Below, one piece after another: positions 43,803-53,946 of a DNA stretch of 64,000 bases. The notes under the pieces were generated by a model. That model saw only the letters and a list, made by a program, of their open reading frames with translations, was not told the DNA's origin and made no database searches. The stretch covers positions 1,798,001 to 1,862,000 of the forward strand of contig CAWCUU010000001.1 of the NCBI GenBank assembly GCA_963798855.1. Direction: 5' to 3'. Source of the stretch: CAWCUU01 sp963798855. Lineage in GTDB: Bacteria > Gemmatimonadota > Gemmatimonadetes > Longimicrobiales > RSA9. Numbering within the stretch: the stretch's first letter is position 1; each line of letters begins with the position of its first letter. A program made the translations under genes and the position numbers.

Positions 43803-44536
43803 AGGCGTGCTTGGGACTCGATGAGCTCAGCTGGATCAATGTCGCGGCCCATGTCGCGCGCGACCCGCGCCTCATCATCCCCGTGGGCGCGCTGGAACAG
43901 CACGGCTCGCACCTGCCGCTCGGCAGCAACGTGCTGATCGCACGCCGTATCTCGCTGGACCTCTCGCGCGAGTTCGGCGTGCTGCGCGCACCGACCTTCC
44001 ACTATGGCGTCAATGTCGCGACGGATCGGGCGTTCTCCGGTACCGCGTCGTTGGGCAAAAAGGTCCTGCACCGGGCGCTCAACGACCTGCTCGGCTGCTG
44101 GGAGGACCAGGGGTTCCGGGAATTTATCCTGATCACCGCCCACCGGCACGAGCCGCACCTCGAGTCGCTCGCCGGGCTCATCACCGACGCCGCCCGCGTG
44201 CGCGTCGTGGAAGTCTGGGACGTCGACCTGTCCGACCTCCTCGAGCGACAGCAGGGGCCCGAGCACGCCGGCGAAGCCGAAACCTCCGTCATGCTCTACC
44301 TGCACCCGGAGCTCGTCCGCATGGATCGCGCGCGCGACTTCGAGCTGAGCGCCGCCGAATTCCGTCGCTACATCCACGGCGGCCTCCCCGCCCCACCGGC
44401 CGGCGGCGCCGGTGCGGTCGGATATCCGAGCGCCGCCAGCGCAGAGAAGGGCGAGCGTCTCTACGACCGCATCCTGCAGGCGGTCCGCCACGCCGTCTTC
44501 CTCGCCGCCGCGCCGGATGACACGGACACGCTGTGA
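43787..44536 (+). CDS. Creatininase-family amidohydrolase
   Basis: 249 residues. Motifs: LIIPVGALEQHGSHLPLGSN (Glu and His metal ligands), ITAHRHEPHLESLAG in place of the usual HGGN, and HAGEAETSVMLYL with the conserved Glu. Family members hydrolyse cyclic amides or act in cofactor pathways such as mycofactocin; the substrate here is unknown. The start at 43787 has GGAAGGCAG upstream and overlaps the divergent kinase start by 16 bp. Confidence 0.85.
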   Translation: MNADSQACLGLDELSWINVAAHVARDPRLIIPVGALEQHGSHLPLGSNVLIARRISLDLSREFGVLRAPTFHYGVNVATDRAFSGTASLGKKVLHRALNDLLGCWEDQGFREFILITAHRHEPHLESLAGLITDAARVRVVEVWDVDLSDLLERQQGPEHAGEAETSVMLYLHPELVRMDRARDFELSAAEFRRYIHGGLPAPPAGGAGAVGYPSAASAEKGERLYDRILQAVRHAVFLAAAPDDTDTL

Positions 44537-44663
44537 CCCGCCCGCGGGCCGGAAACTGAAGGCACGAAACGACTTGGCGCCCTTTCGGGAGGCGCGCAGC
44601 GGACCCGTGGCGCCCGGCCCGGGTATACCCTCCGACCCCCCGAGCCAACAGCGGAGGTTCGCC

Positions 44664-45356
44664 GTGCACGACAGCCGAGCTGCCATCCTGACGATGTTCG
44701 CCCTCGCCGCGCTCGCACCCGCGGCGGCGGGAGCGCAGTCCACGCTCGACGAGGGGACGTTCCGCATTCTCGTCGGTGGCCGCGAGGTCGGCCGCGAGAC
44801 CTTCTCGATCAAGCAGAGCGGTGCCGGCGCCGAGGCGGTCGTCGTCGCCCAGGGTCGGGTCACGTTGTCGAGTCAGGATCTGACCTCCTCCCTGGAGCTG
44901 CGGGGCGCCGGGCTGCGCCCTGCTTCGTACCGGATGCAGGTGGAGGGAGATGGCTCGCAGCGCATCGCCGGGCGGGTGATCGGCGGTCGCTTCAGCGAGC
45001 AGATCGCGTCGGGATCGGGAGAGCAGCTGCGCGAGTATCTCGCCTCCGACGGCGCGATCGTGGCGGACGACGGAGTGGCTCACCAGTACTTCTTCGTGGC
45101 GCGACGCGCGCTCGAGGGCCAGACCTCTGTGCCACTGCTCGTCCCGCGCCAGAGCAAACAGGTCATGGCGACGCTGCGGCTCGTCGGCCCGGAGCGCATC
45201 GAGGCCGGCGGCAGCGCGGTGCAGGCCCGACACATCGTGGTGCAGCCGAGGACGGGCGATGCCCGCGACATATGGGTCGACAACCGGGGGCGCGTGCTGC
45301 GCGTCGAGATCAAGGCCCGCGATTACACCGCGGTGCGCGCGACGCTGCCCGGCTGA
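44664..45356 (+). CDS. Exported protein of unknown function
   Basis: 230 residues from GTG at 44664 (GGAGG seven bases upstream). Signal peptide AAILTMFALAALAPAAAGAQ. The mature part starts STLDEGTFRILVGGREVGRE and is all-beta (GRVTLSSQDLTSSLEL, RVLRVEIKARDYTAVR), a pattern seen in DUF3108-like periplasmic proteins. About 150 bp separate it from the exporter operon, so it probably has its own transcription unit. Confidence 0.7.
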   Translation: MHDSRAAILTMFALAALAPAAAGAQSTLDEGTFRILVGGREVGRETFSIKQSGAGAEAVVVAQGRVTLSSQDLTSSLELRGAGLRPASYRMQVEGDGSQRIAGRVIGGRFSEQIASGSGEQLREYLASDGAIVADDGVAHQYFFVARRALEGQTSVPLLVPRQSKQVMATLRLVGPERIEAGGSAVQARHIVVQPRTGDARDIWVDNRGRVLRVEIKARDYTAVRATLPG

Positions 45357-45506
45357 GCGCCGCCAGCCGCGCGCTCGCGGGTCGGGTACCCACGAGCGCG
45401 GACGGCCGTTAACTTTCGGTTCCATCGCGTATTCGGTGAAACCGGCACCCGCACGATCGCGTAGAGCCAGCGTCGCACCGGTTTCCCAGGAATCCAGGAG
45501 TTGGAC

Positions 45507-47045
45507 GTGGCTCTGTCGATGATGCCCCGGGCCCGGCGGCTCGCCTCCGCCGCTGTCGGTTTGGCACTGCTGGTGGGTCCCGCCCGGCTGCTCGCGCAGC
45601 AGGCGACGGGAACGCTGACGCTGGAGGAGGCGATCGAGCTCGCGCGCCGCAACAACCCCGGCTATCTGTCCCAGAAGAACGACAACACGGCCGCGGAGTG
45701 GGCGGTGCGCGAGGCGTACGGTGGACTGCTGCCGAGCGCGAGCGCGAGCCTCGGCATGCAGTACCAGGCGGAGGGTACCCCACAGCTCGGCATCTTCACG
45801 GGCCAGGACCTCGGTCTCGGCGGCGGCCAGTCGTACTACTACTCGGACTACAATCTGTCGCTGAGCTACCGGCTGAGCGGCTCCACCTTCTTCAACATTT
45901 CGCGCCAGCGCGCCAACCGCACCGCGTCCGCGGCGCGGACGGTCGCCTCCCGGGCCGCTCTCGATGCCGACGTCACGAAAGAGTACCTGCTCGTGATCGC
46001 GGCCTCGGACGCCGTGGACCTGGCGCACACGGAGCTGGAGCGAGCGGAGCAGAACCTGAGGCTCGCCCGCGCCCGGGTCGAAGTCGGCGATGCGATCGAG
46101 CTCGAGGCGAAGCAGGCGGAAGTGGAGCGCGGCCGGGCCGAGGTCACGGCGATCAAGGCGGAAAACGACCTGCAGACGACGCGACTGGCGTTGACGCAGC
46201 TGCTCGGCACCGAGATCGATCCGAACGTCGAGCTGACGACGCAGTTCGAGGTGTTCGAGCCCGGGTGGACGGCCGACGCGCTGATCCAGCGGGCGATGGC
46301 CGCCAACCCTACCCTGAACGCCAACCGTGCGTCGGAGCACGCCAGCAGCGCGGCGGTCCGGGCGGCGCGCAGCACGTACCTGCCGACGCTCGACGTGTCA
46401 CTGGGCTGGTCCGGCTATACACGCGAGGCCGGGCACCCGGATCTCCTCGTGCAACAGACACAGAGCTCCATGGAGTCGAACTTCGAACAGTGCGGCTTCT
46501 ACAACCAGATCGCCGAGCGGCTGACCTCTCCGCTGCCCGGGTTTCCGCTGGACTGCTCGCAGTATCTGCCGCCGGCCGACCTGCCGCAGCAGGTGATCAG
46601 CTCGAACAACGCGTTCCCGTTCAACTTCAGCCGGCAGCCGTGGACACTGCAGGCGCGCGTGTCGCTGCCGATCTTCAGCGGGTTCTCGCGTCAGAGTCAG
46701 GTGGAGCAGGCCCGGGCGACCGCGGACGACGCGGTCTACCGCCGCCGCGCCGCCGAGCTGCAGCTGCGGACCGACATCACGACAGCGCTCAACAACCTGC
46801 GCACCGCTTACCGGACGGTCGGCATCGAGGAGCGCAACTCGACGGTCGCCGATGAGCAGCTCAAGCTGGCGCGGGAGCGCTATCGGCTCGGCATGACCAG
46901 CTTCGTCGACCTCATCGATGCGGAAGCGCTGAAGGCGCGCGCCGACCGCGACTACCTGCAGGCACGGTATACGTTCCACGAGAGCTTCGCCACGCTCGAG
47001 AACGCCGTCGGCGAGCCGCTCCAAACCAGCGGGGCACCGCGATGA
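45507..47045 (+). CDS. tolC: TolC-family outer-membrane efflux protein
   Basis: 512 residues from GTG at 45507, six bases after AGGAG; a TTG two codons earlier is too close to that site. Signal peptide ending RLLAQQ. Two OEP repeats: LTLEEAIELARRNNPGYLSQ with long helices (TELERAEQNLRLARARVEVG), then ADALIQRAMAANPTLNANRA and LKLARERYRLGMTSFVDLID. It overlaps the adaptor gene by 4 bp (ATGA) and heads a six-gene operon. Confidence 0.93.
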   Translation: MALSMMPRARRLASAAVGLALLVGPARLLAQQATGTLTLEEAIELARRNNPGYLSQKNDNTAAEWAVREAYGGLLPSASASLGMQYQAEGTPQLGIFTGQDLGLGGGQSYYYSDYNLSLSYRLSGSTFFNISRQRANRTASAARTVASRAALDADVTKEYLLVIAASDAVDLAHTELERAEQNLRLARARVEVGDAIELEAKQAEVERGRAEVTAIKAENDLQTTRLALTQLLGTEIDPNVELTTQFEVFEPGWTADALIQRAMAANPTLNANRASEHASSAAVRAARSTYLPTLDVSLGWSGYTREAGHPDLLVQQTQSSMESNFEQCGFYNQIAERLTSPLPGFPLDCSQYLPPADLPQQVISSNNAFPFNFSRQPWTLQARVSLPIFSGFSRQSQVEQARATADDAVYRRRAAELQLRTDITTALNNLRTAYRTVGIEERNSTVADEQLKLARERYRLGMTSFVDLIDAEALKARADRDYLQARYTFHESFATLENAVGEPLQTSGAPR

Positions 47046-48352
47046 AGCGACAGGTGAAATGGGGGATCGCGCTCGGCGTCTCGATCGCCGCAGTGGGTGC
47101 TGTCCTGGCGATCGGCGCGACCAGTGGCGACTCGGGTCCCTCGGTCCGCATCGAGTCGGTGCAGCGGCGCAACCTCGTGGCGAGCGTGACGGCCAGCGGG
47201 TGGGTCCGCCCGCACGCCGCGGTGGACGTGCAGTCGGACATCATGGGCCGCGTGATCGACCTTCGCGTCCAGGAAGGTGACCGCGTGGACCAGGGTCAGC
47301 TTCTGCTGCGCATTGACCCGGCGCAGTACCAGGCCGCCGTATCGCGCTCGCGCGCGGCCGTGAGCGAGGCGCAGGCCGCGGAGGCGCAGGCGCGCGCGAA
47401 CCGGCTCCAGGCCCAGCGCGCGCTTCAGAGGATCCACGACATCGCGCGCGCGGATACGGCCCTCGTGAGTCAGCGGGAGATCGAGGACGCAGAGGCCACG
47501 GCGAAGGTCCAGGACGCGCTCTACGAGGCGGCACAGTACCGCGTACAGCAGGCCCGAGCGGCTCTGGCGGAGGCCGAGAACCAGCTCGACAAGACGGTGA
47601 TCCGCGCGCCGCTCACCGGCGTCGTCACCCGCCTCAACGTCGAGCAGGGCGAGATGGCGATCATCGGGACCATGAACAACCCGGGCAGCCTGCTGCTCAC
47701 GATCAGCGACCTCGCGGCCATGGAGGCCGTCGTCCAGGTCGATGAGACGGACGTTCCGGACATCCACATCGGCGACAGCGCGAGCGTCGAGATCGACGCC
47801 TTTCCGCGCCAGCGCTTCGCCGGCCGGGTGACGGAGATCGGACACAGCGCGATCCGCTCTCCGGAAGACGCGGCCAAACAGCTGCAGGGCACGTCGAGCG
47901 GACAGGCGATCGACTTCGAGGTGGTGATCACGCTCGATCACCCGCCGCCGGCGCTGCGCCCGGACCTGTCGGCCACGGCGGACGTCGTCACGGCGACGCA
48001 GGACAGCGCGCTGGCGGTGCCGATCATCGCGCTCACCGTGCGGGAGCGGAAGGACGAGAAGATCCCGCTCGAGGAGCCGCAGGCGCGTCAGGCGCAGGCC
48101 GCGGCGAAGCTCAACGACCAGGACGAGGAAGGCGTCTTCCTTTACCAGGGTGGCAAGGCTCACTTCACTCCGGTGCAGGTGGGCATTGCCGGGCAGGACT
48201 ACTTCCAGGTGCTGAGCGGGCTCAATCCGGGCGATTCGGTGATTGCCGGGCCATACGAGGTGATCCGTGACCTCGAGGACGACAAGCCCGTGCGGCCGAT
48301 GAGCCCGACCGCCGACAAGACGGCACCAGCCAAAGCCAAGGGAGACGAGTGA
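47042..48352 (+). CDS. HlyD/MacA-type periplasmic adaptor
   Basis: 436 residues. An N-terminal membrane anchor (WGIALGVSIAAVGAVLAIGA), a split biotinyl-lipoyl domain (GRVIDLRVQEGDRVDQGQLL and DKTVIRAPLTGVVTRLNVEQ), an alpha-helical hairpin between them rich in Ala and Gln, and a beta-barrel domain (VVQVDETDVPDIHIGDSA). It links the ABC permeases to TolC. Confidence 0.93.
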   Translation: MKRQVKWGIALGVSIAAVGAVLAIGATSGDSGPSVRIESVQRRNLVASVTASGWVRPHAAVDVQSDIMGRVIDLRVQEGDRVDQGQLLLRIDPAQYQAAVSRSRAAVSEAQAAEAQARANRLQAQRALQRIHDIARADTALVSQREIEDAEATAKVQDALYEAAQYRVQQARAALAEAENQLDKTVIRAPLTGVVTRLNVEQGEMAIIGTMNNPGSLLLTISDLAAMEAVVQVDETDVPDIHIGDSASVEIDAFPRQRFAGRVTEIGHSAIRSPEDAAKQLQGTSSGQAIDFEVVITLDHPPPALRPDLSATADVVTATQDSALAVPIIALTVRERKDEKIPLEEPQARQAQAAAKLNDQDEEGVFLYQGGKAHFTPVQVGIAGQDYFQVLSGLNPGDSVIAGPYEVIRDLEDDKPVRPMSPTADKTAPAKAKGDE

Positions 48353-49060
<708 letters not shown>

Positions 49061-49064
49061 GCGC

Positions 49065-50309
49065 ATGCGCCGGCGCGATGGCCTCAAGCTCGCCTTCGAC
49101 CAGATCCGGGCGCAGAAGCTGAAGAGCTTCTTCGCCGTCATCGGCGTACTGATCGGCGCCATGTTCCTCATGACCGTCGTCAGCGTCGTCGCCGGCATCA
49201 ACCGATACATGGAAGAGGACTTCGCGAAGCTCGTCTACGGGCTGAACACCGTCTCCGTGCACCGCACGCCTTCCGTACAGACGGGCAATCCGACCGAGGA
49301 GCAACGGCGAGAATGGCGCCGGCGTCCGCGTCTCGAGCTGAGCGACGCGGATGCCGTTCGCGCACAGCTTCGCATCCCGGCGCTGGTGGGCGTATCGAGC
49401 AGCACCGGCGGCTCGATCCGCGCCGGGGATGGGACCGAGGTCGAGAACGTCTGGCTGATGGCGGCGGACGCGGAATTCTTCCGCATCCGCGAATACCAGG
49501 TGTCGCGGGGGCGGCTGTTCACCCAGCTCGAGGACGAGCGCGGCGCGAACGTGGTCGTGCTCGGCACCGAGAGCGCCGAGAAGCTGTTCGGCACGCTGAA
49601 CCCCATCGGTCGCGACGTCCACATCGCCGGCAATCGGTTCCGCGTCATCGGCGTGCTGGAGAAGCAGGGCTCGCTGTTCAGCATGTCTCTGGACAACCGC
49701 GCGATCGCGCCGGCTCACTCCGCGCTCGCGCGTGCCGTCAGCCCGCACAACGTGGTCGAGGAGATCCTGGTCCGCACGCAGAATCCCTCCTCGCTGAGCG
49801 CGGCCCAGGTCGAGCTGGAAGCCATCATGCGCAAGCGCCACCGCCTGCGCCCGACGCAGCCGAACGACTTCGAGCTGGAGACCGCGGAAGAGTCGATGTC
49901 CTTCTGGACGAAGATCCGCAACATCCTCTTCATCGCCTTCCCCGGCCTCGTAACCATCGCTCTGGTGGTGGGTGGCATGGTGGTCATGAACATCATGCTG
50001 ATCTCGGTGAGCGAGCGCACCCGGGAGATCGGGCTCCGCAAGGCGCTGGGAGCCCGCCGCGGGGACATCCTGTTCCAGATCCTGGTCGAGTCGGCGACGC
50101 TGTCGCTGTCCGGCGCCGCCGTCGGAATCGGCCTGGGCATCCTGCTCGCGCTGATCGTGCGCAGCGCCTCGCCGCTGCCGGCGACGATCGCGCCGTTCTG
50201 GATGGGAATCGCGGCGCTGGTCGGGACCGGGGTCGGCGTCATTGCCGGCGTCTATCCCGCGTCCCGCGCGGCCCGGCTCGATCCCGTCGTCGCGCTGCGA
50301 CAGGAGTAG
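49065..50309 (+). CDS. MacB-type ABC permease 1
   Basis: 414 residues. One N-terminal span (SFFAVIGVLIGAMFLMTVVS), a large periplasmic MacB_PCD domain, and three C-terminal FtsX spans with the ERTREIGLRKALGARRGDIL cytoplasmic loop. It ends DPVVALRQE, the usual MacB end. It starts 4 bp after the ATPase gene. Confidence 0.93.
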   Translation: MRRRDGLKLAFDQIRAQKLKSFFAVIGVLIGAMFLMTVVSVVAGINRYMEEDFAKLVYGLNTVSVHRTPSVQTGNPTEEQRREWRRRPRLELSDADAVRAQLRIPALVGVSSSTGGSIRAGDGTEVENVWLMAADAEFFRIREYQVSRGRLFTQLEDERGANVVVLGTESAEKLFGTLNPIGRDVHIAGNRFRVIGVLEKQGSLFSMSLDNRAIAPAHSALARAVSPHNVVEEILVRTQNPSSLSAAQVELEAIMRKRHRLRPTQPNDFELETAEESMSFWTKIRNILFIAFPGLVTIALVVGGMVVMNIMLISVSERTREIGLRKALGARRGDILFQILVESATLSLSGAAVGIGLGILLALIVRSASPLPATIAPFWMGIAALVGTGVGVIAGVYPASRAARLDPVVALRQE

Positions 50310-50314
50310 ACGCG

Positions 50315-51550
50315 GTGCGGATCGAGAGCCTCGGCGAGGGCGTTCGGCTGGCGCTGGACCAGATCCGTGCCAACAAGTTCCGTTCGGCGCTCACGATCCT
50401 GGGCATCGTGGTCGGCGTCGCCACGGTCATGGCGATGAGCGCGATGATCTCCGGGATACGCACGAGCATCACGGACGCGGTCGCTGCCGCGGGGCCACAG
50501 AACTTCGTGCTCCGGCGCTACGACTTCAATCAGGTCCGCGTCTCCAACGGCGGCCCGCCGCCGTGGGCGCAGCTGCCCAAGATCCAGCCCTCGGACGCGC
50601 GGGCGCTCGAACGTCTGGACAAGATCGACCGCGCGATCGTCAGCACGAACGTGCAGGGGCCCTTCTCGGCGGGCCGCGAGCACGTGGACAACGTTCCGGT
50701 CAGCGCGGTGGGCAACGGCTGGGAGCGCTTCACGCTCGGCACGATCATGGGCGGTCGAAACTTCCTGCCGGCGGAGCTGAGCGCCGCGCGCCCCGTGGTC
50801 ATCATCTCCGAGCCGCTCGGGACCGCGCTGTTCGGACAACTCAACCCGATCGGCCGGACGGTGCGCATCCAGGGCCAGGCGTTCCAGGTCATCGGGCTGT
50901 TCCACACGAAGGACAACATCTTCGCCGACATCCAGAAGAACTACGCGATCATGCCCTACACGTCGGCGCTGAAGTACCTCGAGGCAGGCGACGAATTCCT
51001 CGAGATCCTGGTCGTGACCGGCTCCGACGCCACGCAGGCCGAAGCGATGGATCAGGTGGTCACCGCGATGCGCACGCGTCACGGTCTGCGCCCCGGTGAG
51101 CCCAACGATTTCGCGGTCGTGCGCCAGGAGGAGCTGCTCAAGACGTTCAATCGGATCACGGGCATCTTCTTCCTCGTGATGATCGCGCTGTCCTCCGTCG
51201 CGCTGATGGTCGGCGGCGTCGGCGTGATCGCGATCATGATGATCGCCGTCACGGAGCGCACGCGGGAGATCGGCATCCGCAAGGCGATCGGCGCCACGCC
51301 GCGCGAGATCCTCTGGCAGTTCCTGGTGGAGGCGGCGACGCTGACCCTGGTCGGTTGCGCGATCGGAATGGCGATCGGCGCCAGCGTCGCCTTCCTGGTC
51401 GCGGCCGCGACCCCGATCCCTGCGCGCGTACCCCTCGGCGCGATCGTCGCCGCCCTCGGCATGGCCACGGTGGCGGGCGTGGTCTTCGGCCTCTGGCCGG
51501 CGTTCCGGGCGGCGCGAATGGATCCGGTCGTCGCGCTGCGCCACGAGTGA
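50315..51550 (+). CDS. MacB-type ABC permease 2
   Basis: 411 residues from GTG at 50315, with the preceding stop region CAGGAGTAG supplying the ribosome site. Same architecture as permease 1: RSALTILGIVVGVATVMAMS, MacB_PCD, ERTREIGIRKAIGATPREIL, DPVVALRHE. The two are paralogues and could form a heterodimer with one ATPase, unlike canonical MacB, which is a homodimer with a fused ATPase. Confidence 0.92.
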   Translation: MRIESLGEGVRLALDQIRANKFRSALTILGIVVGVATVMAMSAMISGIRTSITDAVAAAGPQNFVLRRYDFNQVRVSNGGPPPWAQLPKIQPSDARALERLDKIDRAIVSTNVQGPFSAGREHVDNVPVSAVGNGWERFTLGTIMGGRNFLPAELSAARPVVIISEPLGTALFGQLNPIGRTVRIQGQAFQVIGLFHTKDNIFADIQKNYAIMPYTSALKYLEAGDEFLEILVVTGSDATQAEAMDQVVTAMRTRHGLRPGEPNDFAVVRQEELLKTFNRITGIFFLVMIALSSVALMVGGVGVIAIMMIAVTERTREIGIRKAIGATPREILWQFLVEAATLTLVGCAIGMAIGASVAFLVAAATPIPARVPLGAIVAALGMATVAGVVFGLWPAFRAARMDPVVALRHE

Positions 51551-52275
51551 CCGTGGAGCCGGTCGACGTCCTCGCGATCGCCGCACACCCGGACGACATG
51601 GAGCTCCTCGCCGGCGGCACTCTGCGACGCGCCGCCGACGACGGATACCGGACCGCGATCCTCGACCTGACCGGCGGCGAGACGGGTACGTGGGGAGACG
51701 CGGAGCTGCGCGCGAGGGAGGCGGAGGACGCGGCGCGAATCCTCGGGCTCGCGGCGCGCGCCGGAGCCGGGCTGCCGGACGGCTCGCTCCGCGACACGCC
51801 GGAAGCGCGGAACGTCGTCGCCGCGAAGCTGCGCGAGCTGCGGCCGAGGACCGTGATCCTGCACGGGCCCGGCGGACGACACCCGGACCACCACGCCGCG
51901 CGCGATCTCGCCTACGCCGCCTGCTTCATCGCGGGCTTGAAGAACGCCGGCGTCGAGGGGGAGCCGCACCGCCCGCAGAAGATCCTCTACTGCCTCGCCT
52001 ACGACGAGACCCACCGCAAACCCAGCTTCGTCGTCGACATCACGGCTCAGATGGACCGCAAGCTGGAGGCGATCTTCGCGTTCCGATCCCAGTTCGAAGG
52101 GCGCACGTGGGCGGGCGACATCTTCGGGGGCGGCGACCGCCCGCTGAGGGACCAGATCCTGGCCCACTGCGCCCACTACGGCTCGTGGATCCGCACGCTC
52201 TACGGAGAGCCATTCTGGTGCCGCGAGACGGTCAGGGTGGATGACGTGGTGCGACTCGGATCGCGAAGCCTGTAG
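51547..52275 (+). CDS. bshB1: PIG-L/LmbE-type deacetylase, BshB1-like
   Basis: 242 residues from GTG at 51547, overlapping the permease stop (GTGA). Zinc motif AHPDDMELLAGGTL, then ILDLTGGETGTWGDAELRAR, and GRHPDHHAARDLAY with the other ligands, ending with YGEPF. Sequence order and length fit BshB1, which deacetylates GlcNAc-malate in bacillithiol synthesis; a different PIG-L deacetylase is possible. Co-transcription with an exporter is unexpected. Confidence 0.75.
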   Translation: MTVEPVDVLAIAAHPDDMELLAGGTLRRAADDGYRTAILDLTGGETGTWGDAELRAREAEDAARILGLAARAGAGLPDGSLRDTPEARNVVAAKLRELRPRTVILHGPGGRHPDHHAARDLAYAACFIAGLKNAGVEGEPHRPQKILYCLAYDETHRKPSFVVDITAQMDRKLEAIFAFRSQFEGRTWAGDIFGGGDRPLRDQILAHCAHYGSWIRTLYGEPFWCRETVRVDDVVRLGSRSL

Positions 52276-52276
52276 G

Positions 52277-52618
52277 TCAGCGAGCCGGCGCGCAGCTCAC
52301 CTCGATCAGCAGACGGCGCCAGCTCGGCGCGTCCTCTCCCTCGACACGAACCGTGCGCGCCGTCGCGCGACCTCCCGAACGCATCCACGGCACGAGCCAG
52401 CGCTGGATCTCGGGCGGCAGGTGCCCGATCAGGTCGCCTTCCCTGTGGTGCACCCAGACGGCAGGATCATCGGTACCCGGCGGATCGGGTAGAAGCAGCA
52501 CCTCCTCGCCCGGACGCAGGCGGTCCACCTGGCGCGAGCGGTCGCAGAAGACCGTGCCGTGCACGGTCGCTCGGAAGCAGGCGGGAGGCCGGGCCGGCGG
52601 CGAGAATGTGTCGCTCAT
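52277..52618 (-). CDS. HIRAN-like small protein
   Basis: 113 residues. VHGTVFCDRSRQVDRLRPGE, then LLLPDPPGTDDPAVWVHHRE, GDLIGHLPPEIQRWLVPWMR follows the HIRAN pattern (G-x-F, L-GxxxxL-xxPxNxxDxxAVxV, GxLPxxxA). HIRAN domains bind 3' ssDNA ends or damaged DNA. It converges on the deacetylase gene with a single-base gap. Confidence 0.6.
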   Translation of the reverse strand: MSDTFSPPARPPACFRATVHGTVFCDRSRQVDRLRPGEEVLLLPDPPGTDDPAVWVHHREGDLIGHLPPEIQRWLVPWMRSGGRATARTVRVEGEDAPSWRRLLIEVSCAPAR

Positions 52619-52794
52619 CAGGTCATGAGAGTGTGACGGGGACGAGTTGCAGCCAGGCGGAATTTAAGACGGGTGCCGGGGTACTGCAAAGCGCTAGGAA
52701 CCCGCCGCCGGAGGCCGCCGGCGCGATCAGCGCCGTCCGTTATATTGACGGGCGACGCCGGACGTGGAAGAGGCAAGAGGGGAGGACGGAATCG

Positions 52795-53946
52795 GTGAAG
52801 CACATCTACCTGGATCACGCGGCCACGACACCGATGCGCTCCGAGGTGAGGGAGGCGATGGAGCCGTTCCTGACGGAGCGCTTCGGCAACCCGAACAGCG
52901 TGCACGCGCGCGGGCGGGAGGCGCGCATCGCGCTCGAGGAGGCACGCGAGCGGGTCGCCTCGGCGCTCGGTGCTCGTCCCGACGAGATCGTGTTCACGGG
53001 CGGCGGAACGGATGCCGACAATCTCGCCGTGCTCGGCCGCTCCCGTGCCGATCGCCGGAACGGTGGAAGCGGCGCCGTCGTCTGCTCGGCCATCGAGCAT
53101 TCGGCGGTGCTCGAGTCGGGCCGCGCCGCGGCCGAGGAGGGCACGCCACTGTGCGTTCTCGGGGTCGATGCGGATGGGCAGGTGGACCCATCTGCACTCA
53201 CGGAGGCGCTCGCCGAGCCGGCGTCCGTCGTCTCCATCATGTGGGGCAACAACGAGATCGGATCATTGCAGCCGATCTCGGTGCTGGCGTCGATCAGCCG
53301 GGACGCCGGCGTCCCGTTCCACACGGATGCGGTGCAGGCCTTCGGCAAGGTCCGCGTGCGGGTCGACGAGACGGCGGTGGACCTGCTCTCCGTCAGCGCC
53401 CACAAGATCGGCGGACCGAAGGGCGTAGGGGCTCTGTTCGCGAGGGACGGCGTAGAGCTTGTGCCCGTGGTCCACGGTGGGGGGCAGGAACGGGGGCTGC
53501 GAGCGGGAACGCAGGACGTGGCCGGTGCGGTGGGTCTCGGCGTGGCCGCGGAGCTCGCGGCCGCGGAGCAGGAGCGGGAGAACGCACGTCTTGCGAGGCT
53601 GCGAGACCGGCTGGAGGCGGAGCTGCGCGCCAGGGTGCCCGAGCTGCAGGTCAACGGCGGTCCCGAGCGACTGCCTCACATCCTGAGCCTCGCGCTGCTG
53701 GGCACCGACCCGGAGCCGCTTCTGCTGTCGCTCGACCTGGAAGGGATCGCCGCCTCGACGGGATCCGCCTGCCACAGCGGAGCGGCGTCGCCGAGCCACG
53801 TGCTGCTGGCGATCGGCAGGCCGGCGCAGGGTGAGGCGTGGATCCGCTTCTCGCTCGGACTCGCGAGCACGGACGCCGACATCGACGAGGCGCTCGCTCG
53901 CATTCCCCCGGTCGTTGGACGCGTACGCGATCTCGCCCATGCCTGA
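52795..53946 (+). CDS. Cysteine desulfurase (NifS/IscS family)
   Basis: 383 residues from GTG at 52795 (GGAGG 9 bases upstream). PLP enzyme: HAATTPMRSEV at the start, cofactor His in SAIEHSAVLE, Schiff-base Lys204 in SAHKIGGPKG, catalytic Cys326 in STGSACHSGA. It overlaps mnmA by 8 bp, so it probably supplies the persulfide for tRNA 2-thiouridine and perhaps Fe-S clusters. Confidence 0.93.
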   Translation: MKHIYLDHAATTPMRSEVREAMEPFLTERFGNPNSVHARGREARIALEEARERVASALGARPDEIVFTGGGTDADNLAVLGRSRADRRNGGSGAVVCSAIEHSAVLESGRAAAEEGTPLCVLGVDADGQVDPSALTEALAEPASVVSIMWGNNEIGSLQPISVLASISRDAGVPFHTDAVQAFGKVRVRVDETAVDLLSVSAHKIGGPKGVGALFARDGVELVPVVHGGGQERGLRAGTQDVAGAVGLGVAAELAAAEQERENARLARLRDRLEAELRARVPELQVNGGPERLPHILSLALLGTDPEPLLLSLDLEGIAASTGSACHSGAASPSHVLLAIGRPAQGEAWIRFSLGLASTDADIDEALARIPPVVGRVRDLAHA

